DNA of 64,000 nt from contig CP154957.1 of assembly GCA_039621445.1 (NCBI GenBank), forward strand, positions 17,120,595 to 17,184,594. Reading direction: 5' to 3'. The stretch is from Euglena gracilis. Taxonomy: Eukaryota > Euglenida > Euglenophyceae > Euglenales. A program made the position numbers and the translations under genes. Positions 1 to 13,100 of the stretch are shown one piece after another. The notes under the pieces were generated by a model. That model did no database searches. It had not been told where the DNA came from and saw nothing but the letters and a program-made list of their open reading frames with translations. Every line of letters starts with the position of its first letter. Position 1 is the stretch's first letter.

Positions 1-26
1 TTTTCAAATTGATCTCTCCATCTGTG

Positions 27-29
<3 letters not shown>

Positions 30-87
<58 letters not shown>
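30..87. repeat. (CT)n microsatellite
   Basis: About 29 uninterrupted CT dinucleotides directly before the first satellite unit. A similar CT tract flanks the other side of the array at 9737-9856, so the array is bracketed by CT tracts. Confidence 0.97.
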
Positions 88-90
<3 letters not shown>

Positions 91-3000
91 ATCCGCCAAC
101 CCCTTCTCGGGTGCAAGTCGGGGGTCCCGGTGCAAGTCGACCTAACCCTATCCCTTTCATTAACAAAATAAACCCCTTTTATCCGCCAACCCCTTCTCGG
201 GTGTAAGTCGACCTAACCCTATCCCTTTCATTAAAAAAATAAACCCCTTTTATCCGCCAACCCCTTCTCGGGTGCAAGTCGACCTAACCCTATCCCTTTC
301 ATTAACAAAATAAACCCCTTTTATCCGCCAACCCCTTCTCGGGTGCAAGTCGACCTAACCCTATCCCTTTCATTAACAAAATAAACCCCTTTTATCCGCC
401 AACCCCTTCTCGGGTGCAAGTCGACCTAACCCTATCCCTTTCATTAACAAAATAAACCCCTTTTATCTGCCAACCCCTTCTCGGGTGCAAGTCGACCTAA
501 CCCTATCCCTTTCATTAACAAAATAAACCCCTTTCATCCGCCAACCCCTTCTCGGGTGCAAGTCGACCTAACCCTATCCCTTTCATTAACAAAATAAACC
601 CCTTTTATCCGCCAACCCCTTTTATCCGCCAACCCCTTCTCGGGTGCAAGTCGACCTAACCCTATCCCTTTCATTAACGAAATAAACCCCTTTTATCCGC
701 CAACCCCTTTTATCCGCCAACCCCTTCTCAGGTGCAAGTCGACCTAACCCTATCCCTTTCATTAACAAAATAAACCCCTTTTATCTGCCAACCCCTTCTC
801 GGGTGCAAGTCGACCTAACCCTATCACTTTCATTAACAAAATAAACCGCTTTTATGCCAACCCCTTCTCGGGTGCAAGTCGACCTAACCCTATCCCTTTC
901 ATTAACAAAATAAACCACTTTTATCCGCCAACCCCTTCTCGGGTGCAAGTCGACCTAACCCTATCCCTTTCATTAACAAAATAAACCCCTTTTATCCGCC
1001 AACCCCTTTTATCCGCCAACCCCTTCTCGGGTGCAAGTCGACCTAACCCTATCCCTTTCATTAACAAAATAAACCCCTTTTATCCGCCAACCCCTTCTCG
1101 GGTGCAAGTCGACCTAACCCTATCCCTTTCATTAACAAAATAAACCCCTTTTATCCGCCAACCCCTTCTCGGGTGCAAGTCGACCTAACCCTATCCTTTT
1201 AATTACAAAATAAACCCCTTTATCCGCCAACCCCTTCTCGGGTGCAAGTCGACCTAACCCTATCCCTTTCATTAACAAAATAAACCCCTTTTATCCGCCA
1301 ACCCCTTCTCGGGTGCAAGTCGACCTAACCCTATCCCTTTCATTAACAAAATAAACCCCTTTTATCCGCCAACCCTTTTATCCGCCAACCCCTTCTCGGG
1401 TGCAAGTCGACCTAACCCTATCCCTTTCATTAACAAAATAAACCCCTTTTATCCGCCAACCCCTTCTCAGGTGCAAGTCGACCTAACCCTATCCCTTTCA
1501 TTAACAAAATAAACCCCTTTTATCTGCCAACCCCTTCTCGGGTGCAAGTCGACCTAACCCTATCCCTTTCATTAACAAAATAAACCCCTTTTATCCGCCA
1601 ACCCCTTCTCGGGTGCAAATCGACCTAACCCTATCCCTTTCATTAACAAAATAAACCCCTTTTATCTGCCAACCCCTTCTCAGGTGCAAGTCGACCTAAC
1701 CCTATCCCTTTCATTAACAAAATAAACCCCTTTTATCCGCCAACCCCTTCTCGGGTGCAAGTCGACCTAACCCTATCCCTTTCATTAACAAAATAAACCC
1801 CTTTTATCTGCCAACCCCTTCTCGGGTGCAAGTCGACCTAACCCTATCCCTTTCATTAACAAAATAAACCCCTTTTATCTGCCAACCCCTTCTCGGGTGC
1901 AAGTCGACCTAACCCTATCCCTTTCATTAACAAAATAAACCCCTTTTATCCGCCAACCCCTTTTATCCGCCAACCCCTTCTCGGGTGCAAGTCGACCTAA
2001 CCCTATCCCTTTCATTAACAAAATAAACCCCTTTTATCTGCCAACCCCTTCTCGGGTGCAAGTCGACCTAACCCTATCCCTTTCATTAACAAAATAAACC
2101 CCTTTTATCTGCCAACCCCTTCTCGGGTGCAAGTCGACCTAACCCTATCCCTTTCATTAACAAAATAAACCCCTTTTATCTGCCAACCCCTTCTCGGGTG
2201 CAAGTCGACCTAACCCTATCCCTTTCATTAACAAAATAAACCCCTTTTATCTGCCAACCCCTTCTCGGGTGCAAGTCGACCTAACCCTATCCCTTTCATT
2301 AACAAAATAAACCCCTTTTATCCGCCAACCCCTTTATCCACCAACCCCTTCTCGGGTACAAGTCGACCTAACCCTATCCCTTTCATTAACAAAATAAACC
2401 CCTTTTATCCGCCAACCCCTTCTCGGGTGCAAGTCGACCTAACCCTATCCCTTTCATTAACAAAATAAACCCCTTTTATCTGCCAACCCCTTCTCGGGTG
2501 CAAGTCGACCTAACCCTATCCCTTTCATTAACAAAATAAACCCCTTTTATCCGCCAACCCCTTCTCGGGTGCAAGTCGACCTAACCCTATCCCTTTCATA
2601 AACAAAACATCCCCTTTTTATCCGCCAACCCCTTCTCGGGTGCAAGTCGACCTAACCCTATCCCTTTCATTAACAAAATAAACCCCTTTTATCCGCCAAC
2701 CCCTTCTCGGGTGCAAGTCGACCTAACCCTATCCCTTTCATTAACAAAATAAACCCCTTTTATCCGCCAACCCCTTCTCGGGTGCAAGTCGACCTAACCC
2801 TATCCCTTTCATTAACAAAATAAACCCCTTTTATCCGCCAACCCCTTCTCGGGTGCAAGTCGACCTACCCCTATCCCTTTCATTAACAAAATAAACCCCT
2901 TTTATCTGCCAACCCCTTCTCGGGTGCAAGTCGACCTAACCCTATCCCTTTCATTAACAAAATAAACCCCTTTTATCCGCCAACCCCTTCTCGGGTGCAA

Positions 3001-6000
3001 GTCGACCTAACCCTATCCCTTTCATTAACAAAATAAACCCCTTTTATCTGCCAACCCCTTCTCGGGTGCAAGTCGACCTAACCCTATCCCTTTCATTAAC
3101 AAAATAAACCCCTTTTATCTGCCAACCCCTTCTCGGGTGCAAGTCGACCTAACCCTATCCCTTTCATTAACAAAATCCGCCAACCCCTTTTATCCGCCAA
3201 CCCCTTCTCGGGTGCAAGTCGACCTAACCCTATCCCTTTCATTAACAAAATAAACCCCTTTTATCTGCCAACCCCTTCTCGGGTGCAAGTCGACCTAACC
3301 CTATCCCTTTCATTAACAAAATAAACCCCTTTTATCCGCCAACCCCTTCTCGGGTGCAAGTCGACCTAACCCTATCCCTTTCATTAACAAAATAAACCCC
3401 TTTTATCTGCCAACCCCTTCTCGGGTGCAAGTCGACCTAACCCTATCCCTTTCATTAACAAAATAAACCCCTTTTATCCGCCAACCCCTTTTATCCGCCA
3501 ACCCCTTCTCGGTTGCAAGTCGACCTAACCCTATCCCTTTCATTAACAAAATAAACCCCTTTTATCTGCCAACCCCTTCTCGGGTGCAAGTCGACCTAAC
3601 CCTATCCCTTTCATTAACAAAATAAACCCCTTTTATCTGCCAACCCCTTCTCGGGTGCAAGTCGACCTAACCCTATCCCTTTCATTAACAAAATAAACCC
3701 CTTTTATCCGCCAACCCCTTCTCGGGTGCAAGTCGACCTAACCCTATCCCTTTCATTAACAAAATAAACCCCTTTTATCCGCCAACCCCTTCTCGGGTGC
3801 AAGTCGACCTAACCCTATCCCTTTCATTAACAAAATAAACCCCTTTTATCTTTTATCCGCCAACCCCTTCTCGGGTGCAAGTCGACCTAACCCTATCCCT
3901 TTCATTAACAAAATAAACCCCTTTTATCCGCCAACCCCTTCTCGGGTGCAAGTCGACCTAACCCTATCCCTTTCATTAACAAAATAAACCCCTTTTATCC
4001 GCCAACCCCTTTTATCCGCCAACCCCTTCTCGGGTGCAAGTCGACCTAACCCTATCCCTTTCATTAACAAAATAAACCCCTTTTATCCGCCAACCCCTTC
4101 TCGGTTGCAAGTCGACCTAACCCTATCCCTTTCATTAACAAAATAAACCCCTTTTATCTGCCAACCCCTTCTCGGGTGCAAGTCGACCTAACCCTATCCC
4201 TTTCATTAACAAAATAAACCCCTTTTATCCGCCAACCCCTTCTCGGGTGCAAGTCGACCTAACCCTATCCCTTTCATTAACAAAATAAACCCCTTTTATC
4301 TGCCAACCCCTTCTCTGGGGCAAGTCGACCGAACCCTATCCCTTTCATTAACAAAATAAACCCCTTTTATCTGCCAACCCCTTCTCGGGTGCAAGTCGAC
4401 CTAACCCTATCCCTTTCATTAACAAAATAAACCCCTTTTATCCGCCAACCCCTTCTCGGGTGCAAGTCGACCTAACCCTATCCCTTTCATTAACAAAATA
4501 AACCCCTTTTATCTGCCAACCCCTTCTCGGGTGCAAGTCGACCTAACCCTATCCCTTTCATTAACAAAATAAACCCCTTTTATCTGCCAACCCCTTCTCG
4601 GGTGCAAGTCGACCTAACCCTATCCCTTTCATTAACAAAATAAACCCCTTAACCCCTTTTATCCGCCAACCCCTTCTCGGGTGCAAGTCGACCTAACCCT
4701 ATCCCTTTCATTAACAAAATAAACCCCTTTTATCCGCCAACCCCTTCTCGGGTGCAAGTCGACCTAACCCTATCCCTTTCATTAACAAAATAAACCCCTT
4801 TTATCTGCCAACCCCTTCTCGGGTGCAAGTCGACCTAACCCTATCCCTTTCATTAACAAAATAAACCCCTTTTATCCGCCAACCCCTTCTCGGGTGCAAG
4901 TCGACCTAACCCTATCCCTTTCATTAACAAAATAAACCCCTTTTATCCGCCAACCCCTTTTATCCGCCAACCCCTTCTCGGGTGCAAGTCGACCTAACCC
5001 TATCCCTTTCATTAACAAAATAAACCCCTTTTATCCGCCAACCCCTTCTCAGGTGCAAGTCGACCTAACCCTATCCCTTTCATTAACAAAATAAACCCCT
5101 TTTATCTGCCAACCCCTTCTCGGGTGCAAGTCGACCTAACCCTATCCCTTTCATTAACAAAATAAACCCCTTTTATCCGCCAACCCCTTCTCGGGTGCAA
5201 GTCGACCTAACCCTATCCCTTTCATTAACAAAATAAACCCCTTTTATCTGCCAACCCCTTCTCGGGTGCAAGTCGACCTAACCCTATCCCTTTCATTAAC
5301 AAAATAAACCCCTTTTATCTGCCAACCCCTTCTCGGGTGCAAGTCGACCTAACCCTATCCCTTTCATTAACAAAATAAACCCCTTTTATCCGCCAACCCC
5401 TTCTCGGGTGCAAGTCGACCTAACCCTATCCCTTTCATTAACAAAATAAACCCCTTTTATCTGCCAACCCCTTCTCGGGTGCAAGTCGACCTAACCCTAT
5501 CCCTTTCATTAACAAAATAAACCCCTTTTATCTGCCAACCCCTTCTCGGGTGCAAGTCGACCTAACCCTATCCCTTTCATTAACAAAATAAACCCCTTTT
5601 ATCCGCCAACCCCTTTTATCCGCCAACCCCTTCTCGGGTGCAAGTCGACCTAACCCTATCCCTTTCATTAACAAAATAAACCCCTTTTATCTGCCAACCC
5701 CTTCTCGGGTGCAAGTCGACCTAACCCTATCCCTTTCATTAACAAAATAAACCCCTTTTATCCGCCAACCCCTTCTCGGGTGCAAGTCGACCTAACCCTA
5801 TCCCTTTCATTAACAAAATAAACCCCTTTTATCTGCCAACCCCTTCTCGGGTGCAAGTCGACCTAACCCTATCCCTTTCATTAACAAAATAAACCCCTTT
5901 TATCCGCCAACCCCTTCTCGGGTGCAAGTCGACCTAACCCTATCCCTTTCATTAACAAAATAAACCCCTTTTATCTGCCAACCCCTTCTCGGTTGCAAGT

Positions 6001-9000
6001 CGACCTAACCCTATCCCTTTCATTAACAAAATAAACCCCGTTTATCTGCCAACCCCTTCTCGGGTGCAAGTCGACCTAACCCTATCCCTTTCATTAACAA
6101 AATAAAAAACCCCTTCTATCCGCCAACCCCTTCTCGGGTGCAAGTCGACCTAACCCTATCCCTTTCATTAACAAAATAAACCCCTTTTATCTGCCAACCC
6201 CTTCTCGGGTGCAAGTCGACCTAACCCTATCCCTTTCATTAACAAAATAAACCCCTTTTATCTGCCAACCCCTTCTCGGGTGCAAGTCGACCTAACCCTA
6301 TCCCTTTCATTAACAAAATAAACCCCTTTTATCCGCCAACCCCTTTTATCCGCCAACCCCTTCTCGGGTGCAAGTCGACCTAACCCTATCCCTTTCATTA
6401 ACAAAATAAACCCCTTTTATCCGCCAACCCCTTCTCGGGTGCAAGTCGACCTAACCCTATCCCTTTCATTAACAAAATAAACCCCTTTTATCTGCCAACC
6501 CCTTCTCGGGTGCAAGTCGACCTAACCCTATCCCTTTCATTAACAAAATAAACCCCTTTTATCCGCCAACCCCTTCTCGGGTGCAAGTCGACCTAACCCT
6601 ATCCCTTTCATTAACAAAATAAACCCCTTTTATCCGCCAACCCCTTTTATCCGCCAACTCCTTCTCGGGTGCAAGTCGACCTAACCCTATCCCTTTCATT
6701 AACAAAATAAACCCCTTTTATCCGCCAACCCCTTCTCAGGTGCAAGTCGACCTAACCCTATCCCTTTCATTAACAAAATAAACCCCTTTTATCTGCCAAC
6801 CCCTTCTCGGGTGCAAGTCGACCTAACCCTATCCCTTTCATTAACAAAATAAACCCCTTTTATCCGCCAACCCCTTCTCGGGTGCAAGTCGACCTAACCC
6901 TATCCCTTTCATTAACAAAATAAACCCCTTTTATCTGCCAACCCCTTCTCAGGTGCAAGTCGACCTAACCCTATCCCTTTCATTAACAAAATAAACCCCT
7001 TTTATCTGCCAACCCCTTCTCGGGTGCAAGTCGACCTAACCCTATCCCTTTCATTAACAAAATAAACCCCTTTTATCCGCCAACCCCTTCTCGGGTGCAA
7101 GTCGACCTAACCCTATCCCTTTCATTTACAAAATAAACCCCTTTTATCTGCCAACCCCTTCTCGGGTGCAAGTCGACCTAACCCTATCCCTTTCATTAAC
7201 AAAATAAACCCCTTTTATCTGCCAACCCCTTCTCGGGTGCAAGTCGACCTAACCCTATCCCTTTCATTAACAAAATAAACCCCTTTTATCCGCCAACCCC
7301 TTTTATCCGCCAACCCCTTCTCGGGTGCAAGTCGACCTAACCCTATCCCTTTCATTAACAAAATAAACCTCTTTTATCTGCCAACCCCTTCTCGGGTGCA
7401 AGTCGACCTAACCCTATCCCTTTCATTAACAAAATAAACCCCTTTTATCCGCCAACCCCTTCTCGGGTGCAAGTCGACCTAACCCTATCCATTTCATTTA
7501 CAAAATAAACCCCTTTCATCTGCCAACCCCTTCTCGGGTGCAAGTCGACCTAACCCTATCCCTTTCATTAACAAAATAAACCCCTTTTATCCGCCAACCC
7601 CTTTTATCCGCCAACCCCTTCTCGGGTGCAAGTCGACCTAACCCTATCCCTTTCATTAACAAAATAAACCCCTTTTATCTGCCAACCCCTTCTCGGGTGC
7701 AAGTCGACCTAACCCTATCCCTTTCATTAACAAAATAAACCCCTTTTATCTGCCAACCCCTTCTCGGGTGCAAGTCGACCTAACCCTATCCCTTTCATTA
7801 ACAAAATAAACCCCTTTTATCCGCCAACCCCTTTTATCCGCCAACCCCTTCTCGGGTGCAAGTCGACCTAACCCTATCCCTTTCATTAACAAAATAAACC
7901 CCTTTTATCTGCCAACCCCTTCTCGGGTGCAAGTCGACCTAACCCTATCCCTTTCATTAACAAAATAAACCCCTTTTATCTGCCAACCCCTTCTCGGGTG
8001 CAAGTCGACCTAACCCTATCCCTTTCATTAACAAAATAAACCCCTTTTATCCGCCAACCCCTTTTATCCGCCAACCCCTTCTCAGGTGCAAGTCGACCTA
8101 ACCCTATCCCTTTCATTAACAAAATAAACCCCTTTTATCTGCCAACCCCTTCTCGGGTGCAAGTCGACCTAACCCTATCCCTTTCATTAACAAAATAAAC
8201 CCCTTTTATCCGCCAACCCCTTCTCGGGTGCAAGTCGACCTAACCCTATCCCTTTCATTAACAAAATAAACCCCTTTTATCCGCCAACCCCTTTTATCCG
8301 CCAACCCCTTCTCGGGTGCAAGTCGACCTAACCCTATCCCTTTCATTAACAAAATAAACCCCTTTTATCCGCCAACCCCTTCTCGGGTGCAAGTCGACCT
8401 AACCCTATCCCTTTCATTAACAAAATAAACCCCTTTTATCCGCCAACCCCTTTTATCCGCCAACCCCTTCTCAGGTGCAAGTCGACCTAACCCTATCCCT
8501 TTCATTAACAAAATAAACCCCTTTTATCTGCCAACCCCTTCTCGGGTGCAAGTCGACCTAACCCTATCCCTTTCATTAACAAAATAAACCCCTTTTATCC
8601 GCCAACCCCTTCTCGGGTGCAAGTCGACCTAACCCTATCCCTTTCATTAACAAAATAAACCCCTTTTATCTGCCAACCCCTTCTCGGTTGCAAGTCGACC
8701 TAACCCTATCCCTTTCATTAACAAAATAAACCCCTTTTATCTGCCAACCCCTTCTCCGGTGCAAGTCGACCTAACCCTATCCCTTTCATTAACAAAATAA
8801 ACCCCTTTTATCCGCCAACCCCTTCTCGGGTGCAAGTCGACCTAACCCTATCCCTTTCATTTACAAAATAAACCCCTTTCATCTGCCAACCCCTTCTCGG
8901 GTGCAAGTCGACCTAACCCTATCCCTTTCATTAACAAAATAAACCCCTTTTATCTGCCAACCCCTTCTCGGGTGCAAGTCGACCTAACCCTATCCCTTTC

Positions 9001-9628
9001 ATTAACAAAATAAACCCCTTTTATCCGCCAACCCCTTTTATCCGCCAACCCCTTCTCGGGTGCAAGTCGACCTAACCCTATCCCTTTCATTAACAAAATA
9101 AACCCCTTTTATCTGCCAACCCCTTCTCGGGTGCAAGTCGACCTAACCCTATCCCTTTCATTAACAAAATAAACCCCTTTTATCCGCCAACCCCTTCTCG
9201 GGTGCAAGTCGACCTAACCCTATCCCTTTCATTTACAAAATAAACCCCTTTCATCTGCCAACCCCTTCTCGGGTGCAAGTCGACCTAACCCTATCCCTTT
9301 CATTAACAAAATAAACCCCTTTTATCCGCCAACCCCTTTTATCCGCCAACCCCTTCTCAGGTGCAAGTCGACCTAACCCTATCCCTTTCATTAACAAAAT
9401 AAACCCCTTTTTATCTGCCAACCCCTTCTCAGGTGCAAGTCGACCTAACCCTATCCCTTTCATTAACAAAATAAACCCCTTTTATCTGCCAACCCCTTCT
9501 CAGGTGCAAGTCGACCTAACCCTATCCCTTTCATTAACAAAATAAACCCCTTTTATCCGCCAACCCCTTCTCGGGTGCAAGTCGACCTAACCCTATCCCT
9601 TTCATTTACAAAATAAACCCGTTTTATC
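88..9628. repeat. 71-bp satellite array with telomere-like motif
   Basis: Head-to-tail tandem array of roughly 130 units. The basic period is 71 bp (for example, the segment starting ttctcggg recurs at 265 and 336). Many units carry a 16-bp internal duplication (a second copy of the segment around tatccgccaacc), giving 87-bp variants. Units also differ by CCGCC versus CTGCC and by TCGGG versus TCAGG. On the minus strand each unit holds AGGGTTAGG, about one and a half TTAGGG telomere repeats, followed by GTCGAC. Divergence between units is very low apart from these diagnostic positions. No gene lies inside; the array is open in some frames only because of its periodicity. It is best read as a subtelomeric or telomere-associated satellite. 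Confidence 0.97.
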
Positions 9629-9767
9629 TGCAGGTGAACAAATTTTGCAGGCAGGCAGGCGCAGTCATTAAATTTGCAAACAACAAAGGAGCAAAGATGG
9701 AGCAGCAGTAAGTATCCCAAAACCACACAGAATCTCTCTCTCCCTCCCTCTCTCTCCCTCCCTCCCT

Positions 9768-9859
<92 letters not shown>

Positions 9860-10081
9860 GATTGGTGTGGATGGGGAGTGTGTGGTGCGGGTGTGTCGGA
9901 GGTGGAGGAGGCTGCTTTGTTTTCGTTCCAGGAGGTGCTCTGGGTGGTGACGGCAGGGCGTCCCCCGCCTGGCCTCCGACACAGCGAAACCGGGGGTGCC
10001 GGCTCACTACGCTGCGTCATCACTGGCCCACCACCACGGCCCCCGGTGTCCTCCTGGAAGGAAAGCTGCCGCTGCTGCTGG

Positions 10082-10161
<80 letters not shown>

Positions 10162-13100
10162 GCGGGAGCTGGTTTGGGTCATTTTGTCGGGTTTGCGGCT
10201 TTGCCGGTCCCTTGGGGGGTGGGAGGCTCCTCCGGTGGTTGTTGAACCCTCCCCCCTCCCGCTGGGGCTAGGTTGCCGCTGCTGCCTTCGGCTGCGGCGG
10301 CTTTGGAGCACGTCCCATTGGTTGGGGTGTGCGGGGATCGGAGGGGGGCCTGCCCGGTTTGCCCCACTCTCTCCCCTGGCGCTCCTTTGGTTGGCTGGGG
10401 GCACTGACTCCCCCCGAAAATGGCGTTCTTCGAAATTTTCCTTCATTTTTTGGAGTTCTCGGGTCAGTGCAGCGATGGTCTCTGCCATTCGCTTCAGCTG
10501 CTTGTGCACGGCTGCCCCTCGCCTGCCGTACACAGGGGTCCACTCGGCACCCTCTTCCTCTCTTTGGCGTTGGATGCCCTGCACACTCTCAGGGCGGGAG
10601 GGTCTGAAAAATCTCATGGCGGCGGGGTTTTCTGTCTCCCCAGGGCGGTGCCCACGGGTCGCTTCCCTATTGGGTCGCCAAGGGGCTTGGGGCCGGGGTA
10701 TATCCCGCTTTGCGAACTCCCCTGCGGAACGGGTTGGCGGGGCACAGGCACCACGCTGCCTGCCGCCCGCCTGGACGTTGTGTTGTCTCGCTCCGGGAGC
10801 GTGGGGCCCGGAGTGGTGGTTGGATGGCTGCCCTCGGGGGTTGCCTTCCGGGTTGTGGTGCCGAGGACCAGGGTGGTCGGCCTCCCCGATCCTGGCGCCT
10901 TCGTGCCAGTCGTGTGACTGGCGCTCCTGGGCAGTGCTGCTGGCCATGTGGCTGGCTGCTGCTTCGTCGAGCCATTGCTGGATGGCCTCCCTCCGTTGTG
11001 GCCCGCAGCAGGCCCAGACTTGGCTTTGCAGCTCGTGGTCCCAGGAAAAGAACATTGCCTTCCCTCGGCCTGGCTGCCTGCGCCTCATTGCTGACTTCCA
11101 TTCCTCGTACTTTTCCCTCCACTCTTTCGGCCACTCGCTCAAAGTGGTGTACTTCCGCTTCTTGGAGGGGGCTTGTGAGGACGAGTCATCGTCTTCTTGT
11201 TCTTCTTCTTCTTCTTCGGTGAGGAAAGCTTGTGGCGGCGGGGCAGGCAGCATGAGGCGATTGGCAGCCTCGATGGCTGGGATGGCTGGGGCCTCGATGA
11301 GGCCTGTGGGTGCCGGGCCGTTGATGAGTGCATTGACTTGCACGTTTTGCACCAGGACCGGGGGTTGCCCCTGTTGGTGGGTGGGGAGGTAGATGGGAAT
11401 GGGGACCCGCACCTCGACCGGCACTGGCACCCGAACCTCCACGGGCACCTGCACTGGGACCTGCACCAGGCGCTCCACGATGCGATCCACGAAGACCGGC
11501 TCACGGACCGGAACGGGCACCTGCCTCTCCACGATCACCGGTCGGTCCACCAGGACCACCCGCTCCTGATAGACCTCGCGGATGGCTGGCACCGGTGGAG
11601 CTGTAGTGGAGGCCTCAGCATGGTGCTGGGAGGATGCACCATCGTGGATGGCCGGGGTATCTTCCCCCGGCGGTGGTGGGGGTGGGAGTGGCTCCAGGAC
11701 AGGGGTGGGGAGTGAAAGATCCAAAAAAGCCGGCGATCGACAGGCCAGCCTGGGCGGGGAAGCCGGGAGAGACACTGGGGCGTCCCCCAGTGTGGACTCA
11801 GGCTGGCCTCGGTCCCTTCCCACCTCCCACAAGAGGGCTCGGTCGCCGTCACCCCCCTGGACGTCTCCAGCATGCAGGTTGGCAGATGTACCAGGCGGTA
11901 TCAGGACCGCGGCTGACATCGCCGGTTGGGGAGAGGAGCATTGTATTGGAGGCGGGGACATTCCCGGAGGGGCTGCAGCAGAAACACCGGCCTGGCCGGA
12001 AGCAGGCGGGTGTTCGTTGGGCAGATGTGCGGCCCCCCTGGGTGGGTGTGCTCGCGCAGAACCCTCTCCTTCACCTTGTCCTGGAGCCTCTGGGGGTGGG
12101 TGGTTGTGTGCGTGCTTGGGCACCCGCTGCTTGCCGTGTCGCACGTGGGCTGCTTGGTCGACCTCCATCACGTCGGAGTCTGACCCTGCTCTCGGTGAAG
12201 CAGGAGGAGTCATTTCCGCCAGGAGGTCGTCGATGCCTTCTGTGGCTGCGGGTGCGGAAGGATATCCAAACACCGCAAGGAAATCCTCTGTTGAGGGAGC
12301 ATGTGCTTGGTCCAGCGGTATGGCGGTGGCCCACGGGGCAGGCGGCGCGCGGTTTGGGCCGGTGAGAAGCCACCTCCACACCTTGGAGAACCAGCTGCGG
12401 AGCTCGCGGACCCGGATGTCGGTGGCATGCCAGCGCTGGAAGAGGAAACGGCTCCACACAGACTGCACCAGGCGGCGTGAATACCCCCGCCAAATGGCGT
12501 TGCGGAAGACGTTGGCCACCGACTGCTTGAAGTCGCCCATGTGACTGCACGCCATGCGGGCAAACTCCAGCCGCCCCATGATGACACCACCCAGCTGCTC
12601 CGTGGGTGCCGTGGTGGTGGCCAGCGGATAGCGCACGATGTGGTGGGGGTAGTCTGCCTCCCGGTCGTGGACGGTGGTGTGGACCACCCGCTCCTCGTTG
12701 CTGTGGGTGAGAATGTACACCCTCACGCCCAGGCACACCACGGACTCGCCACTGGCTGTCACCTTGTACTCCATGCCGTATTCTGCTGCGGTGGGCAGGG
12801 GCATTGTGCTCGGGTGCACGATGTCATCGATGTACCGTGACACGGCTGTGGATCGGAGCTGAGGCGGGAGGGAATGCATATGGTCGCGTTCCACGGGGTA
12901 ACAGGCCAGATTGGCCAGCTGTGGGGCTGGTGGGAGGCCCATCGGCATGCCGCGTATCTGCCGCCGGACCTTCCCCCCATTGCAGGTGTAGTTGTTGTTC
13001 ACCGCTGTGGACACCAGCTCCTTCAGGTCGGACATTGTGTAGCCCAGGCCGTCCCAGGACCAGCCGCCCGTGGTGAGCGTGGGGTCGGTGTTTGCGTCGA

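Noticed and set aside
88-9628. CRISPR-like array
   Set aside because: Units are contiguous without unique spacers and lie in a eukaryotic genome; this is a satellite.
88-9628. True telomere
   Set aside because: Only one AGGGTTAGG per 71-bp unit; there is no run of pure TTAGGG.
9674-11392. Long plus-strand open frame of 572 codons
   Set aside because: It is antisense to the reverse transcriptase, begins in the CT tract and is rich in Ser/Cys/Leu from CTG and CT repeats; no domain.
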